From the NCBI GenBank assembly GCA_003170825.1, contig PMYL01000054.1, forward strand, positions 62,001 through 126,000: 64,000 nucleotides of DNA, given 5' to 3'. The translations under genes and the position numbers were made by a program. Below, piece by piece: positions 43,357 to 51,459 of the stretch. Below the pieces are notes generated by a model. The model searched no databases. It was not told the origin of the DNA and saw only the letters and a list, made by a program, of their open reading frames with translations. Each line of letters opens with the position of its first letter. Within the stretch, counting starts at the first letter, position 1. Origin of the DNA: Acidobacteriaceae bacterium (GTDB lineage: Bacteria; Acidobacteriota; Terriglobia; Terriglobales; Acidobacteriaceae).

Positions 43357-45852
43357 CTACAACTGAATCTTCACCGGCCAGGTTTTCCAGATGTCGGCGC
43401 AGTAGTCGCGGATGGAACGGTCGGAGGAGAACTTGCCGATGCGGGCTACGTTGAGGATGGACATGCGGGTCCACTCTTCCGTGTTTTTGTAGGCCAGGCT
43501 GACGCGGTCCTGGCAATCGATGTAGGACTGGTAATCGGCCAGCAGCATGTACTCGTCGCCGAAGAGGAGCGAGGAGACCAGGGGCTCGAAGAGCGTCTTG
43601 TCGCCGTGGGAGAGTTCGCCGTTGGAGAGGGCGTCGAGCACCTCGCGGAGATTGGCGTTCGAGTTATAGAAGTCGCGGGGATTGTAGCCCTCGCGCTTGC
43701 GCCGCTCGACCTCGGGAGTGGTGAGTCCGAAGAGGAAGAAGTTATCCGCGCCCACCTCTTCGCGTATCTCGATGTTGGCGCCGTCGAGGGTGCCGATGGT
43801 CAGCGCGCCGTTCATAGCAAACTTCATGTTACCGGTGCCGGAGGCTTCCTTGCCGGCGAGGGATATCTGCTCGGATAAGTCGGCGGCGGGGTAGACGCGC
43901 TGGCCGAGTTTCACGTTGTAATCGGGGAGAAAGACGACCTTGAGGCAGCCGCGCACCAGTGGATCGGCGTTGACGGCTTCGCCGACGGAATGAATGAGTT
44001 TGATGATGAGTTTCGCCATGCGGTAGCCGGGAGCGGCTTTTCCGCCGAAGAGGAAGGTGCGGGGAACCACCTCCGCGCCGGGATCGTGCTGGATGCGCTT
44101 CAAAAGCGTGAGGATGTGCAGGATCTGCAAGTGCTGGCGCTTGTATTCATGCAGGCGCTTGACCAGCACATCGAACATGGACTCGGGATCGGCGGCGATC
44201 GAGAGGCGGTCCTGAATGTAGTTGGATAGCCTGGCCTTGTTCTGGAGTTTGATGGCTCTCCACTCGTCGTGAAACTCGCGGTCGGCTGCCAGCGGCTCGA
44301 GCCGGCGCAGCTTTTCAAGATCGTGGACCCAGCCGGAGCCAAGCCGCGCCGTGAGCAGTTGGGCGAGGCCGGGATTGCTCAGGACCATCCAGCGCCGCGG
44401 CGTGACGCCGTTGGTCTTGTTGCTGAATTTTTCCGGGGTCAGCTCGTAGAAGTCGCGCAGCACGCGGGTCTTGAGCAGCTCGGTATGCAGCGCGGCCACT
44501 CCGTTGATGGCGTGGCTGCCCAGGGCGGCCAGATGCGCCATGCGCACGTATTTTTCGCCGTTCTCGTCGATCAGGGAAAGCCGCTGGGCGCGCTCGCCGT
44601 CGCCGGGGAACTTTTGCCGCACGTCCTCAAGGTGGCGGCGGTTGATCTCGTCCACGATCTCAAGATGCCGTGGCAGCAGGGAGCCGAAGAGATTGCGCGG
44701 CCACTGTTCAAGGGCTTCCGGCATGAGGGTGTGGTTGGTGTAGGAGAGGGTGTGCTGGGTGACGCTCCACGCGGTGTCCCACTCCATGGAGTGCTCGTCG
44801 ACCAGCAGCCGCATCAGCTCCGCCACCGCAATGGCCGGATGCGTGTCGTTCATCTGAATGGCGAAGTTGCGGTGCAGTTCGGCCAGCGGGCGGTTCTGCG
44901 ACGCCTGAATCTTCACGATGTGCTGCAGGCTGCAGGAGACGAAGAAGAACTGCTGCGCCAGCCGCAACTGCTTGCCCTTGAAGCCTTCGTCGTTGGGGTA
45001 AAGAATCTTGGAGATGTTCTCTGACGCCACCTTGTCGGCCACCGCGCCGAAGAAGTCTCCGGTGTTGAAGGCGCCGAAATCGAAGCTCTCCACGGCCTGC
45101 GCCGACCACAGGCGCATGGTGTTTGCGGTGTTGGTCCGGTAGCCCAGGATGGGCGTGTCGTGCGGGATGCCGCGGACCACGCGTTGCGGAGTCCAAAGTA
45201 CGCGCAGGCGGCCATTGGCGTCGGCGCGCCTTTCCGTGCGGCCGCCCATCTTCACTTCAAACGCGTCTTCGGGGCGCTCGAGGGCCCAGGGATTGCCCAG
45301 GCGCAGCCATTTGTCGGTGGTCTCCACCTGCCAGCCGTCGCGGATCTGCTGATCGAAGATGCCATATTCGTAGCGGATGCCGTAGCCGATGGCGGGAATG
45401 TCCAGCGTGGCCAGCGAATCCATGAAGCAGGCGGCCAGGCGGCCCAGGCCGCCGTTGCCCAGGCCGGGCTCCTCTTCCTGTTCGATCAGCACATTCAGAT
45501 CCAGGCCCAGTTCGCGCATGGCCTGCTCGGTCTCGTCGTAGATGCCCAGGTTGATGAGGTTGTTGGCGAGATGCGGCCCGGTCAGGAACTCGGCCGAAAG
45601 GTAGCACACCACGCGCACATCCTGGGCCTGGTAATTCTTGACCGTGGAAATCCAGCGCTCCACCAGGCGATCGCGCACGGTGTGCGCCAGGGCCATGTAG
45701 AGGTCGTTGACCGTGGCGCGCTCCAGGGAGCGGCCCTGCACAAAGAAAAGGTTGTCCAGGAAAGAGTGCGCCAAGGCGTGCGCGGTCATGGCCGTCTTCT
45801 GGTCCTTCATCGATCCCACTGGCGGCGATAGGGCGATAGGAGTTTCCGACAT
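43357..45852 (-). CDS. glgP: Glycogen/starch phosphorylase
   Basis: 831 residues, the usual length. It releases glucose-1-phosphate from alpha-1,4-glucan using pyridoxal phosphate. Seen: EEEPGLGNGGLGRLAACFMDSLAT, ALGSHAINGVAALHTELLK, TNGVTPRRW, RLHEYKRQHLQ and the PLP-lysine segment EASGTGNMKFAMNGALTIGT. The reading frame stays open upstream to 46611, but GAGG is six bases before the ATG at 45852 and the conserved protein starts there. The upstream part is repeat-containing non-coding DNA. Confidence 0.96.
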   Translation of the reverse strand: MSETPIALSPPVGSMKDQKTAMTAHALAHSFLDNLFFVQGRSLERATVNDLYMALAHTVRDRLVERWISTVKNYQAQDVRVVCYLSAEFLTGPHLANNLINLGIYDETEQAMRELGLDLNVLIEQEEEPGLGNGGLGRLAACFMDSLATLDIPAIGYGIRYEYGIFDQQIRDGWQVETTDKWLRLGNPWALERPEDAFEVKMGGRTERRADANGRLRVLWTPQRVVRGIPHDTPILGYRTNTANTMRLWSAQAVESFDFGAFNTGDFFGAVADKVASENISKILYPNDEGFKGKQLRLAQQFFFVSCSLQHIVKIQASQNRPLAELHRNFAIQMNDTHPAIAVAELMRLLVDEHSMEWDTAWSVTQHTLSYTNHTLMPEALEQWPRNLFGSLLPRHLEIVDEINRRHLEDVRQKFPGDGERAQRLSLIDENGEKYVRMAHLAALGSHAINGVAALHTELLKTRVLRDFYELTPEKFSNKTNGVTPRRWMVLSNPGLAQLLTARLGSGWVHDLEKLRRLEPLAADREFHDEWRAIKLQNKARLSNYIQDRLSIAADPESMFDVLVKRLHEYKRQHLQILHILTLLKRIQHDPGAEVVPRTFLFGGKAAPGYRMAKLIIKLIHSVGEAVNADPLVRGCLKVVFLPDYNVKLGQRVYPAADLSEQISLAGKEASGTGNMKFAMNGALTIGTLDGANIEIREEVGADNFFLFGLTTPEVERRKREGYNPRDFYNSNANLREVLDALSNGELSHGDKTLFEPLVSSLLFGDEYMLLADYQSYIDCQDRVSLAYKNTEEWTRMSILNVARIGKFSSDRSIRDYCADIWKTWPVKIQL

Positions 45853-45976
45853 CGTACACCTCGTTTCCCCGCGCAGACCGGGGCTTCCCGTTGCTGGGGC
45901 GCTGTTCAAACCATACGTCCGGATGCCCAGGGCGGCGGTGAAAAAACCGCCAAAAGCGAGGCGCGGATTTTTGATT

Positions 45977-46022
45977 GGCCCGTTCCGGAATCGGCCATGC
46001 GGTTTTGGGCCGGATCGGTTGG
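45977..46022 (+). repeat. 46-bp direct repeat, copy 1
   Basis: Starts GGCCCGTTCCGGAATCGGCC and ends GATCGGTTGG. Identical to 46421-46466. The centre is GC-rich with overlapping GGCC palindromes. Confidence 0.85.
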
Positions 46023-46420
46023 AGCGTGTTTCAAAAGTCCGCTCGCCGCGGCGAGTGCCAGGGCGCGACCGTCCGCCGCGGCGGTCCGGAATGTTGGCCC
46101 GGATGGTTCCGCAGCAAGCCGCAAATGTTCGCCTCAAGGGTTGCGATTTTGCGCAAATGTTCGCACCGATGGTTGCAGAAATTGGAGGGCTTAACTTTTC
46201 CAGCGGTGCGATTTGGCGAATTGGCACCGGGAAAAGTTGCGAATTGGAATGAAAGGTTGTAGGGAATTGAACAGCGATTTCGTGGAATGCGCACAAATGC
46301 AACGGGAAACCGGCGTAAGGGATTGAAAACACGGTAGATTTTCGCGTTTGCGCCGACTGTGGGGGGAAAGGTTTTTGTCCGACGTCCCTCCGGCCCATCA
46401 CGCGCAAATCCATCCGACCA

Positions 46421-46466
46421 GGCCCGTTCCGGAATCGGCCATGCGGTTTTGGGCCGGATCGGTTGG
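46421..46466 (+). repeat. 46-bp direct repeat, copy 2
   Basis: Exact copy of 45977-46022, 444 bp downstream. It lies about 100 bp outside the ImmA/IrrE-type gene that starts the Ubl island's left side. Confidence 0.85.
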
Positions 46467-46570
46467 GGAAGCCGGGATGGGTGGACGCGGGGCAGGCGGG
46501 CCGGGCGGTGACCGGTTTTAGGGTCTCAAAGGCGATCCAAGATGCCGGCTTGCCGGGACGAACTCCTAAG

Positions 46571-47233
46571 TCACCCCGCACTGCGCCGCGAGTGAATACT
46601 GACAGCGCCAACCATCGCCACTGGCTGCCGCTTACCAGCAGCTACAAGCTGATTTAAGCGGTTGCGGTGCAGGTTCGTGGCAGCGGTCACTTTTATTCGG
46701 TATTGAACCAGCGCCTCCGTGACATCGAACGCCTCGGCCAGTTCGGCAACCGGAGTTCCGGCGTCTAGCCCGTGGTAAAACTGGTCCCATGGCAGGAGAA
46801 CGGCGGCACCAATGCCATAAGCCTCCGTCTCGTGGTCTTTGTGGTAATCGCGCACACGGAGACCGGGCATCACGTCCCGAAGGCCGGAGGGCTTATGTCC
46901 CCGATGCATGTGGACAACCTCCTCCATCAGCGTGATTTTGTTCCTACGCCTGTCGTGGTTTGGATTAACGATGCAAATGCACTTGCCGTTTGGCAGTGGC
47001 TTCGGTAGGACGCCCCCCGACCATCTGCTGGATGCGACCACGAGTAGATGATCGCGGTCTGCTTTGCAAAAATCTTCAAGCGCCCAGTTAGCGTCTACAA
47101 GGCACAAACCAATCCGCTCAGCCAGAACCGCCGGAACTATAAGTTCTCCGTTCCGGACGGCACCCAGGCGGCGAAGCTGCGTTGCGATGGGTTCCCACGC
47201 CTGCGCTCGCGGACTGAATGGAAGAAATGCCAT
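46571..47233 (-). CDS. ImmA/IrrE-type metallopeptidase-like protein with altered HExxH
   Basis: 220 residues. The ImmA/IrrE architecture is clear: KITLMEEVVHMHRGHKPSG at about 100-117 and HETEAYGIGAAVLLPWDQF at about 134-152, then a C-terminal helical segment typical of the family (VTEALVQYRIKVT). In classical members the zinc site is HExxH; here the first His is Glu (Glu104-Glu105-Val-Val-His108), so peptidase activity is uncertain. It follows the XRE gene by 16 bp on the same strand. ImmA-type proteins cleave or release their partner repressor. Confidence 0.8.
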   Translation of the reverse strand: MAFLPFSPRAQAWEPIATQLRRLGAVRNGELIVPAVLAERIGLCLVDANWALEDFCKADRDHLLVVASSRWSGGVLPKPLPNGKCICIVNPNHDRRRNKITLMEEVVHMHRGHKPSGLRDVMPGLRVRDYHKDHETEAYGIGAAVLLPWDQFYHGLDAGTPVAELAEAFDVTEALVQYRIKVTAATNLHRNRLNQLVAAGKRQPVAMVGAVSIHSRRSAG

Positions 47234-47249
47234 GCGGTCTCCCTGAGTA

Positions 47250-47621
47250 TTACTCTTTCGCTAACCTTTCATAAGCTGCTTTGAACATATCCGCAAGCAA
47301 CGCTGCGGTTCTCTGGTCAAGGTTCTTATCCGCTCGAAGATACAGTTCGACAGCCTCAGGAGTGCCCGCAGGCGCCTTCCGGCCCGGCAATTTTGGGGGC
47401 TCTGCCCCCGGTCTGAACTCCTCAGGTCGAACACCCATCCATCGGCAGAGCTGTACCAGGGTTCCACCATCAATCTCCTTCGATCCCCCTCGCTCGACTC
47501 TGGATAGTGTGGCAATGCTCACTCCGGTCTCTTTCCACAACCGTTCCAGGGTGAGTCCCCGCTCCTCGCGTGCCCGATGAAGACGTTGCCCAAGGCGCTC
47601 CACGTCTACTGGCTCTGGCAT
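47250..47621 (-). CDS. XRE-family repressor of the Ubl island
   Basis: 123 residues: an XRE helix-turn-helix (LGQRLHRAREERGLTLERLWKETGVSIATLSRVERGG) and a C-terminal helical tail (TAALLADMFKAAYERLAKE). GGAGGAG precedes the ATG. It lies back to back with the multi-ubiquitin operon and is coupled to the ImmA/IrrE-type gene, like the ImmR-ImmA and CapH-CapP pairs. It is the likely binder of the palindrome at 47677-47690. Confidence 0.85.
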   Translation of the reverse strand: MPEPVDVERLGQRLHRAREERGLTLERLWKETGVSIATLSRVERGGSKEIDGGTLVQLCRWMGVRPEEFRPGAEPPKLPGRKAPAGTPEAVELYLRADKNLDQRTAALLADMFKAAYERLAKE

Positions 47622-47676
47622 GGATCTCCTCCATGTCTGCAGGTATACCATACCCCAATTCCCGTTGGCAAGAAAT

Positions 47677-47690
47677 TATTGTTGACAATA
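47677..47690. promoter_or_regulatory. 14-bp operator palindrome on the Ubl promoter
   Basis: TATTGT-TG-ACAATA is a perfect palindrome whose right part overlaps the -35 hexamer TTGACA of the Ubl operon. It lies 55 bp from the XRE start, so it could repress the Ubl operon and its own gene. Confidence 0.65.
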
Positions 47691-47710
47691 CAGCCAGCTC
47701 GATCCATAAT
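47682..47710 (+). promoter_or_regulatory. Sigma-70 promoter of the multi-ubiquitin operon
   Basis: TTGACA (47682-47687), 17 bases, CATAAT (47705-47710). Consensus -35, near-consensus -10, ideal spacing. Transcription would start near 47717, 46 bp ahead of the first gene. Confidence 0.7.
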
Positions 47711-47762
47711 TCTCGTATGCGAGAACTTCGCGTACACGATCCCATTACGGGAAGGAGACAAT

Positions 47763-48251
47763 ATGGAGAATCACGAGCAGGGCGAACACCGTGAGAGACA
47801 CCACGGTCACGTCGAGATTTTTATCGACCAGAGGCGGCACGAGTCGCCAAATCCAACCACGGGAGAGGCACTATACGGCCTCGGCAAAGTCCAGGCAGGG
47901 TTCGAGCTGTACCGTGAAATGAGAGGCGACCGGGAAGATCAAGCGGTCCCAAATGGAGCCGAACCCTTCCACCTGACGGAATTCGAGCATTTTCACAGTG
48001 GCCCCGCCCAGGCAAGGGAGTTCACGATTATCGTGAACGGCCGCCAAAAGGAGGTCACCCCAAAAGAGTTGACATTCGACGAGGTTGTCGCACTCGCGTT
48101 CAACCCGGTCCCCAGCGGTCCAAATGTTGTGATCACGGTCACCTACCGGCACGGTCCTCACCAAAACCCCGAAGGCGTGATGTCGAAAGGCGAACGGGTC
48201 TGGATCAAGAATGAGATGGTCTTCAATGTCAAAGCAACTGATAGATCGTAG
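47763..48251 (+). CDS. Multi-ubiquitin domain protein (Multi_ubiq type)
   Basis: 162 residues. A His/Glu-rich leader precedes a first beta-grasp-like unit (HVEIFIDQRRHESPNPTTGE...LTEFEHFHSG) and a second, clearer unit (EFTIIVNGRQKEVTPKELTF...FNVKATDRS). The second has the strand-turn-strand, helix, VVITVTYRHG strand and the conserved VWIKNEMVFNVKATDRS ending of the PF14452 Multi_ubiq family. There is no C-terminal Gly-Gly. In related bacterial operons such proteins are the ubiquitin-like substrate of the neighbouring E1. AAGGAG lies five bases before the ATG. Confidence 0.88.
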   Translation: MENHEQGEHRERHHGHVEIFIDQRRHESPNPTTGEALYGLGKVQAGFELYREMRGDREDQAVPNGAEPFHLTEFEHFHSGPAQAREFTIIVNGRQKEVTPKELTFDEVVALAFNPVPSGPNVVITVTYRHGPHQNPEGVMSKGERVWIKNEMVFNVKATDRS

Positions 48252-49404
48252 TCCTGACCTCAAGCGGCTCCGCGACGAGGGCTATCACTTGGCGATCGAT
48301 GCCAGCTATCTAGTGGTACGGGATATCCCCTATGTGAATTCATGCAAAGCGATCAAACGCGGCGCCCTCGTTTCCAAACTCACGCTTGCGGGGGACGTGA
48401 CCGTCCGTCCAGATACTCATGTTGCGTACTTCAGCGGTGACCAACCATGCAGCGCCGATGGACGGGAGATTGAACAAATCAAGAATCCCAGCAGGCCGCC
48501 CGATGGCGTCCCGGCCAACCTCACCTTCTCTGCAAAGCCTACACCGACCGGATTTTACGAAGACTATTACGACAAGGTGACGGCTTATATTGCAATCCTG
48601 TCTGGCCCCGCCATCGCGATTGACCCTTCGGTGACTGCCCAGACCTTCCCGCCCATCCCAACCGAGGAGGGGGACGACTCGCCTTTTTATTACATCGACA
48701 CCGCGTCGAGCCGAGCCGAAATCACGGGCGTGACAAGAAAACTGGAGGGCAGGAAGATCGCAATTGTGGGGTTGGGCGGAACGGGCTCCTACGTCCTTGA
48801 CCTTGTCTCCAAAACCCCTGTGAGAGAGATTCACATTTATGACGGCGACGAGTACCTGTCGCACAACGCGTTTCGTTCACCCGGCGCGCCATCGCTCGAA
48901 GACCTTAGAGTGAAGCCACGGAAGGCGGCCTACTTTAAGGCAATTTACTCCAAAATGCATCGCAACATCATCGACCACGAGGCGCACGCGACAGAGGCAA
49001 ACACAGAGATCCTCCAGGGGATGGATTTTGTATTCCTCTGTGTTGACAACGGCCCAGCGAGAAAACTGCTGGTTCAAAGACTGGAACAGTTTGGCATTTC
49101 CTTTATTGACGTTGGCATGGGTGTCGACCTCACCGATGATGCACTCGGCGGCATTCTGCGGGTAACAGCCAGCACGCCACAGCAGCGAGAGCATTTTCGC
49201 AAGCGAGTGTCGTTTGCAGAGGCAGATGATCGTGGAGAGTACGCCAGCAACATTCAAATCGCCGATCTGAATGCGCTCAACGCGGCGCTGGCAGTCATCA
49301 AATGGAAAAAGCTATGTGGGTTCTACCGCGACCTGGAACGAGAACACAACAGCACGTACACCATCGACGGTAATCATCTGACGAATGTAGACCGACACGC
49401 ATGA
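48226..49404 (+). CDS. ThiF/E1-like activating protein with DUF6791-type N-terminus
   Basis: 392 residues. The N-terminal 150 residues resemble the DUF6791 region found fused to bacterial E1s: HVAYFSGDQPCSADGREIEQI, with a Cys75 that could be an E2-like thioester site. From about 175 the ThiF Rossmann fold starts: IAIVGLGGTGSYVLDLV, then HIYDGDEYLSHNAFRSPGA and DFVFLCVDNGPARK. It should adenylate the C-terminus of the multi-ubiquitin protein. The start overlaps that gene by 26 bp, and its stop overlaps the next start (ATGA), so the three are one operon. Confidence 0.85.
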   Translation: MSKQLIDRSPDLKRLRDEGYHLAIDASYLVVRDIPYVNSCKAIKRGALVSKLTLAGDVTVRPDTHVAYFSGDQPCSADGREIEQIKNPSRPPDGVPANLTFSAKPTPTGFYEDYYDKVTAYIAILSGPAIAIDPSVTAQTFPPIPTEEGDDSPFYYIDTASSRAEITGVTRKLEGRKIAIVGLGGTGSYVLDLVSKTPVREIHIYDGDEYLSHNAFRSPGAPSLEDLRVKPRKAAYFKAIYSKMHRNIIDHEAHATEANTEILQGMDFVFLCVDNGPARKLLVQRLEQFGISFIDVGMGVDLTDDALGGILRVTASTPQQREHFRKRVSFAEADDRGEYASNIQIADLNALNAALAVIKWKKLCGFYRDLEREHNSTYTIDGNHLTNVDRHA

Positions 49405-49853
49405 AGCGGATAACTAAGCTCACTCACAAATTTGTCAAATTCATTCCTGAGACCTTGGAGGAGGGAACGCTTTACGTCTCCATGGAACACGAAGTAGTCA
49501 TCCACAAATGCTGTTGTGGATGCGGGAGTGAAGTCGTTACGCCACTTAGCCCGACAGACTGGAAACTGACATTTGATGGGAGGTCAATAACGCTCTACCC
49601 ATCCATAGGAAACTGGGGCTTCGAGTGCAGGTCTCATTACTGGATCAGAGCAAATTCAGTGCAATGGTCAACCCTCTGGTCTACCGGGGAGATTGAGGCC
49701 GGTAGAGCGGCGGACCGCCTCGCAAAAAAGGAGTACTTCGGAGGTCCCGGGGCAATGGACGATCGCAGCAAATCAGAGAGCTCCGGCTGCATGGACAAGG
49801 CAGTCACAAAAGAAGGGTTATTGCAGTGGCTTTGGAAACGACTGTGGCGTTGA
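49401..49853 (+). CDS. DUF6527-like Cys-rich protein of the Ubl operon
   Basis: 150 residues: HKCCCGCGSEVVTPLSP, a likely zinc-binding Cys cluster, then LTFDGRSITLYPSIGNWGFECRSHYWIRANSVQW with Cys and His in a conserved-looking strand pair. This is the DUF6527 pattern that co-occurs with bacterial E1/Ubl genes. A role as a deconjugating or processing factor is possible but I cannot name a catalytic site. The C-terminus is a Trp/Lys-rich helix. Confidence 0.75.
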   Translation: MKRITKLTHKFVKFIPETLEEGTLYVSMEHEVVIHKCCCGCGSEVVTPLSPTDWKLTFDGRSITLYPSIGNWGFECRSHYWIRANSVQWSTLWSTGEIEAGRAADRLAKKEYFGGPGAMDDRSKSESSGCMDKAVTKEGLLQWLWKRLWR

Positions 49854-49859
49854 ATCAGC

Positions 49860-49958
49860 GGGATAGGTCCTGCTAAACGCCCCTGCTTTAACCGACTCGA
49901 CCAACCCCCGGCCCATCGCCAGCAGAACTGCATTCGTGTCCACCAGCTTCCCCCTCAC
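49860..49958 (-). pseudogene. N-terminal fragment of a PIN-domain (VapC-like) toxin
   Basis: The minus-strand frame from GTG 49958 reads VRGKLVDTNAVLLAMGRGLVES, the start of a PIN domain with its first catalytic Asp, then loses similarity within about 35 codons where the Ubl island ends. It looks like a toxin gene cut by the island's insertion or a deletion. Confidence 0.55.
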
Positions 49959-50043
49959 AGTCCACCCTCCAGCAGCCTCGCCGGATCGTCGGCCGCCGCG
50001 CCTTCCGCGCCCTCCGGATACACTCCCGCATCCGGCCAGCCTC
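49956..50043 (-). pseudogene. Possible C-terminal remnant of the cognate VapB-type antitoxin
   Basis: The minus-strand frame immediately ahead of the PIN fragment encodes GAEGAAADDPARLLEGGL and a stop (TGA) that overlaps the PIN start. The four-base coupling is typical of VapBC. No N-terminal DNA-binding part remains. Weak evidence. Confidence 0.35.
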
Positions 50044-51054
50044 CTACGCCACGGTGAGCACCAGTTTGCCGAAGTGGGTGGCTTCTTCCATGCGGGTGAG
50101 GGCTTGGCGGGCGTGGGACCAGGGAAAGTTTTCGCCTACGGGGCGGAGGGCGGCGAGGGAGATGGCTTTGTTCATCTCCTCAAAGTCTTTGCGGGAGCCG
50201 ACATAGATGCCCTGGATGCGGGCCTGTTTGTGGAGGATGGAGGCGATGGGTAAGGAGACGGGATCGGCGGGGCCGGAGAGCACGCCAACCTGGGCGACGA
50301 CTCCGCCGATGCGCAGGGCGCGGAGGGAGCGGGACAGGGTTCCGGCGCCGCCTACCTCGACGACCAGGTCGACGCCCTGGCCGCCGGTCTGGTCCAGCGC
50401 CCAGCGGTCCCATTCGGGGTCTTCGCGGTAGTTGAGGCCGGCGTCGAGGCCCAGAGTGTAGGCGCGGTCGAGCTTTTCGTAGCTGGAGGAGATGCCGAGC
50501 ACGCGCGCGCCCTGGAGGCGGGCAAACTGGAGGGCGAAGATGGAGACGCCGCCGGTTCCCTGGATGAGGACGTTGGCTCCGGGCCTGAGGTTGCCTGCGG
50601 CCAGGGCGTTCCAGGCGGTGAGGGCGGCGCAGGGAAGGGTGGCGGCTTCCTGGAAGCTGAGGTGTTCGGGGAGGCTGACGAGGCCGGTCTCGTGGAGCAC
50701 GACGTATTCGGCCAACATGCCGTCGATGTCGCCGCCCAAGGCTCCCCTGGCTTTGGCCGGGGTGAGTGCGCCGTCGAGCCAATTCTGCATAAAAATGCCG
50801 GCAACGCGGTCACCGGGCTTCCACGCGACGACGCCTTCGCCGACGGCTGCGACTTCGCCGGCGCCGTCGGAGCAGGGGATGCGGGGGAGTTGCAATTTTG
50901 GGTTGTAGAGGCCTTTGATCATGAGCAGATCGCGATAGTTGAAAGAAATCGCACGCACCCGGACAAGCACTTCGCCGGAGCCGGGCGAGGGCGTGGGCCG
51001 CTCCACAAACTCCAAAGAATCAACGCCGAACGACGAAATCTGCCAAGCCTTCAT
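50044..51054 (-). CDS. Zinc-independent quinone oxidoreductase / MDR-family dehydrogenase
   Basis: 336 residues. MDR fold: RAISFNYRDLLMIKGLY, PCSDGAGEVAAVGEGV, then NADPH-binding NVLIQGTGGVSIFALQFARLQGA. The structural-zinc Cys set of alcohol dehydrogenases is absent. It probably reduces quinones or enones with NADPH; the substrate is unknown. GGAGG lies eight bases before the ATG at 51054. Confidence 0.88.
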   Translation of the reverse strand: MKAWQISSFGVDSLEFVERPTPSPGSGEVLVRVRAISFNYRDLLMIKGLYNPKLQLPRIPCSDGAGEVAAVGEGVVAWKPGDRVAGIFMQNWLDGALTPAKARGALGGDIDGMLAEYVVLHETGLVSLPEHLSFQEAATLPCAALTAWNALAAGNLRPGANVLIQGTGGVSIFALQFARLQGARVLGISSSYEKLDRAYTLGLDAGLNYREDPEWDRWALDQTGGQGVDLVVEVGGAGTLSRSLRALRIGGVVAQVGVLSGPADPVSLPIASILHKQARIQGIYVGSRKDFEEMNKAISLAALRPVGENFPWSHARQALTRMEEATHFGKLVLTVA

Positions 51055-51155
51055 GGGGCATCCTCCACCTGTATCGGACAACATCTTGAGTACCGGGATG
51101 CAACGATCTTCAGTCCGCGGGATGCAATGCGGCGAAACCCTCGTAGAATAAAGAT

Positions 51156-51422
51156 ATGGCTCGTGGTTCAAAACGTAAATCCGTGGAGGAGCAGATGGCA
51201 AATACCTTACAGCAACTGGAGGTCGAATCCGGCAACGAATTTGTGAGCGAGGACGCGCGGCGGGTGGCGGAACAGCACCGCACCGTGCGGGAACGACAAA
51301 AGCAGGCGCTCAACCTGCAACGGGAGAATATTCTTTCGCAGAAGACCACGCACCCGGCGCGGCGCACCGCGCTGGAAGCAGCACTGGCCCAGATCGAAGC
51401 GCAGATTCAGGCGATGGGCTAA
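51156..51422 (+). CDS. Small conserved helical protein, unknown function
   Basis: 88 residues: a basic N-terminus (MARGSKRKSVEEQ), then almost entirely helix, with VEEQMANTLQQLEVES and ERQKQALNLQRENILSQKT having heptad-like spacing. Probably a coiled coil. It lies 102 bp divergently from the quinone oxidoreductase gene. No RBS is obvious. Not recognised. Confidence 0.6.
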   Translation: MARGSKRKSVEEQMANTLQQLEVESGNEFVSEDARRVAEQHRTVRERQKQALNLQRENILSQKTTHPARRTALEAALAQIEAQIQAMG

Positions 51423-51459
51423 GTTCAACCACCCTGGGCGGAATTTTCTCCGCCTGCCG

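Larger units (their letters stand above)
45853..46570. other. 718-bp non-coding stretch between glgP and the Ubl island
   Basis: No gene supported. It holds two perfect 46-bp direct repeats (45977-46022 and 46421-46466) and several Trp/Lys-rich shadow frames without RBS. It probably contains the glgP promoter and marks the left flank of the Ubl island. Confidence 0.5.

Noticed and set aside
45853-46611. 250-codon in-frame extension upstream of glycogen phosphorylase
   Set aside because: The conserved protein begins at 45852 with a proper RBS; the extension encodes the 46-bp repeat twice and resembles no protein.
50180-50813. Arg/Pro-rich frames opposite or beside the quinone oxidoreductase
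   Set aside because: Out-of-frame shadows of the dehydrogenase in GC-rich DNA.
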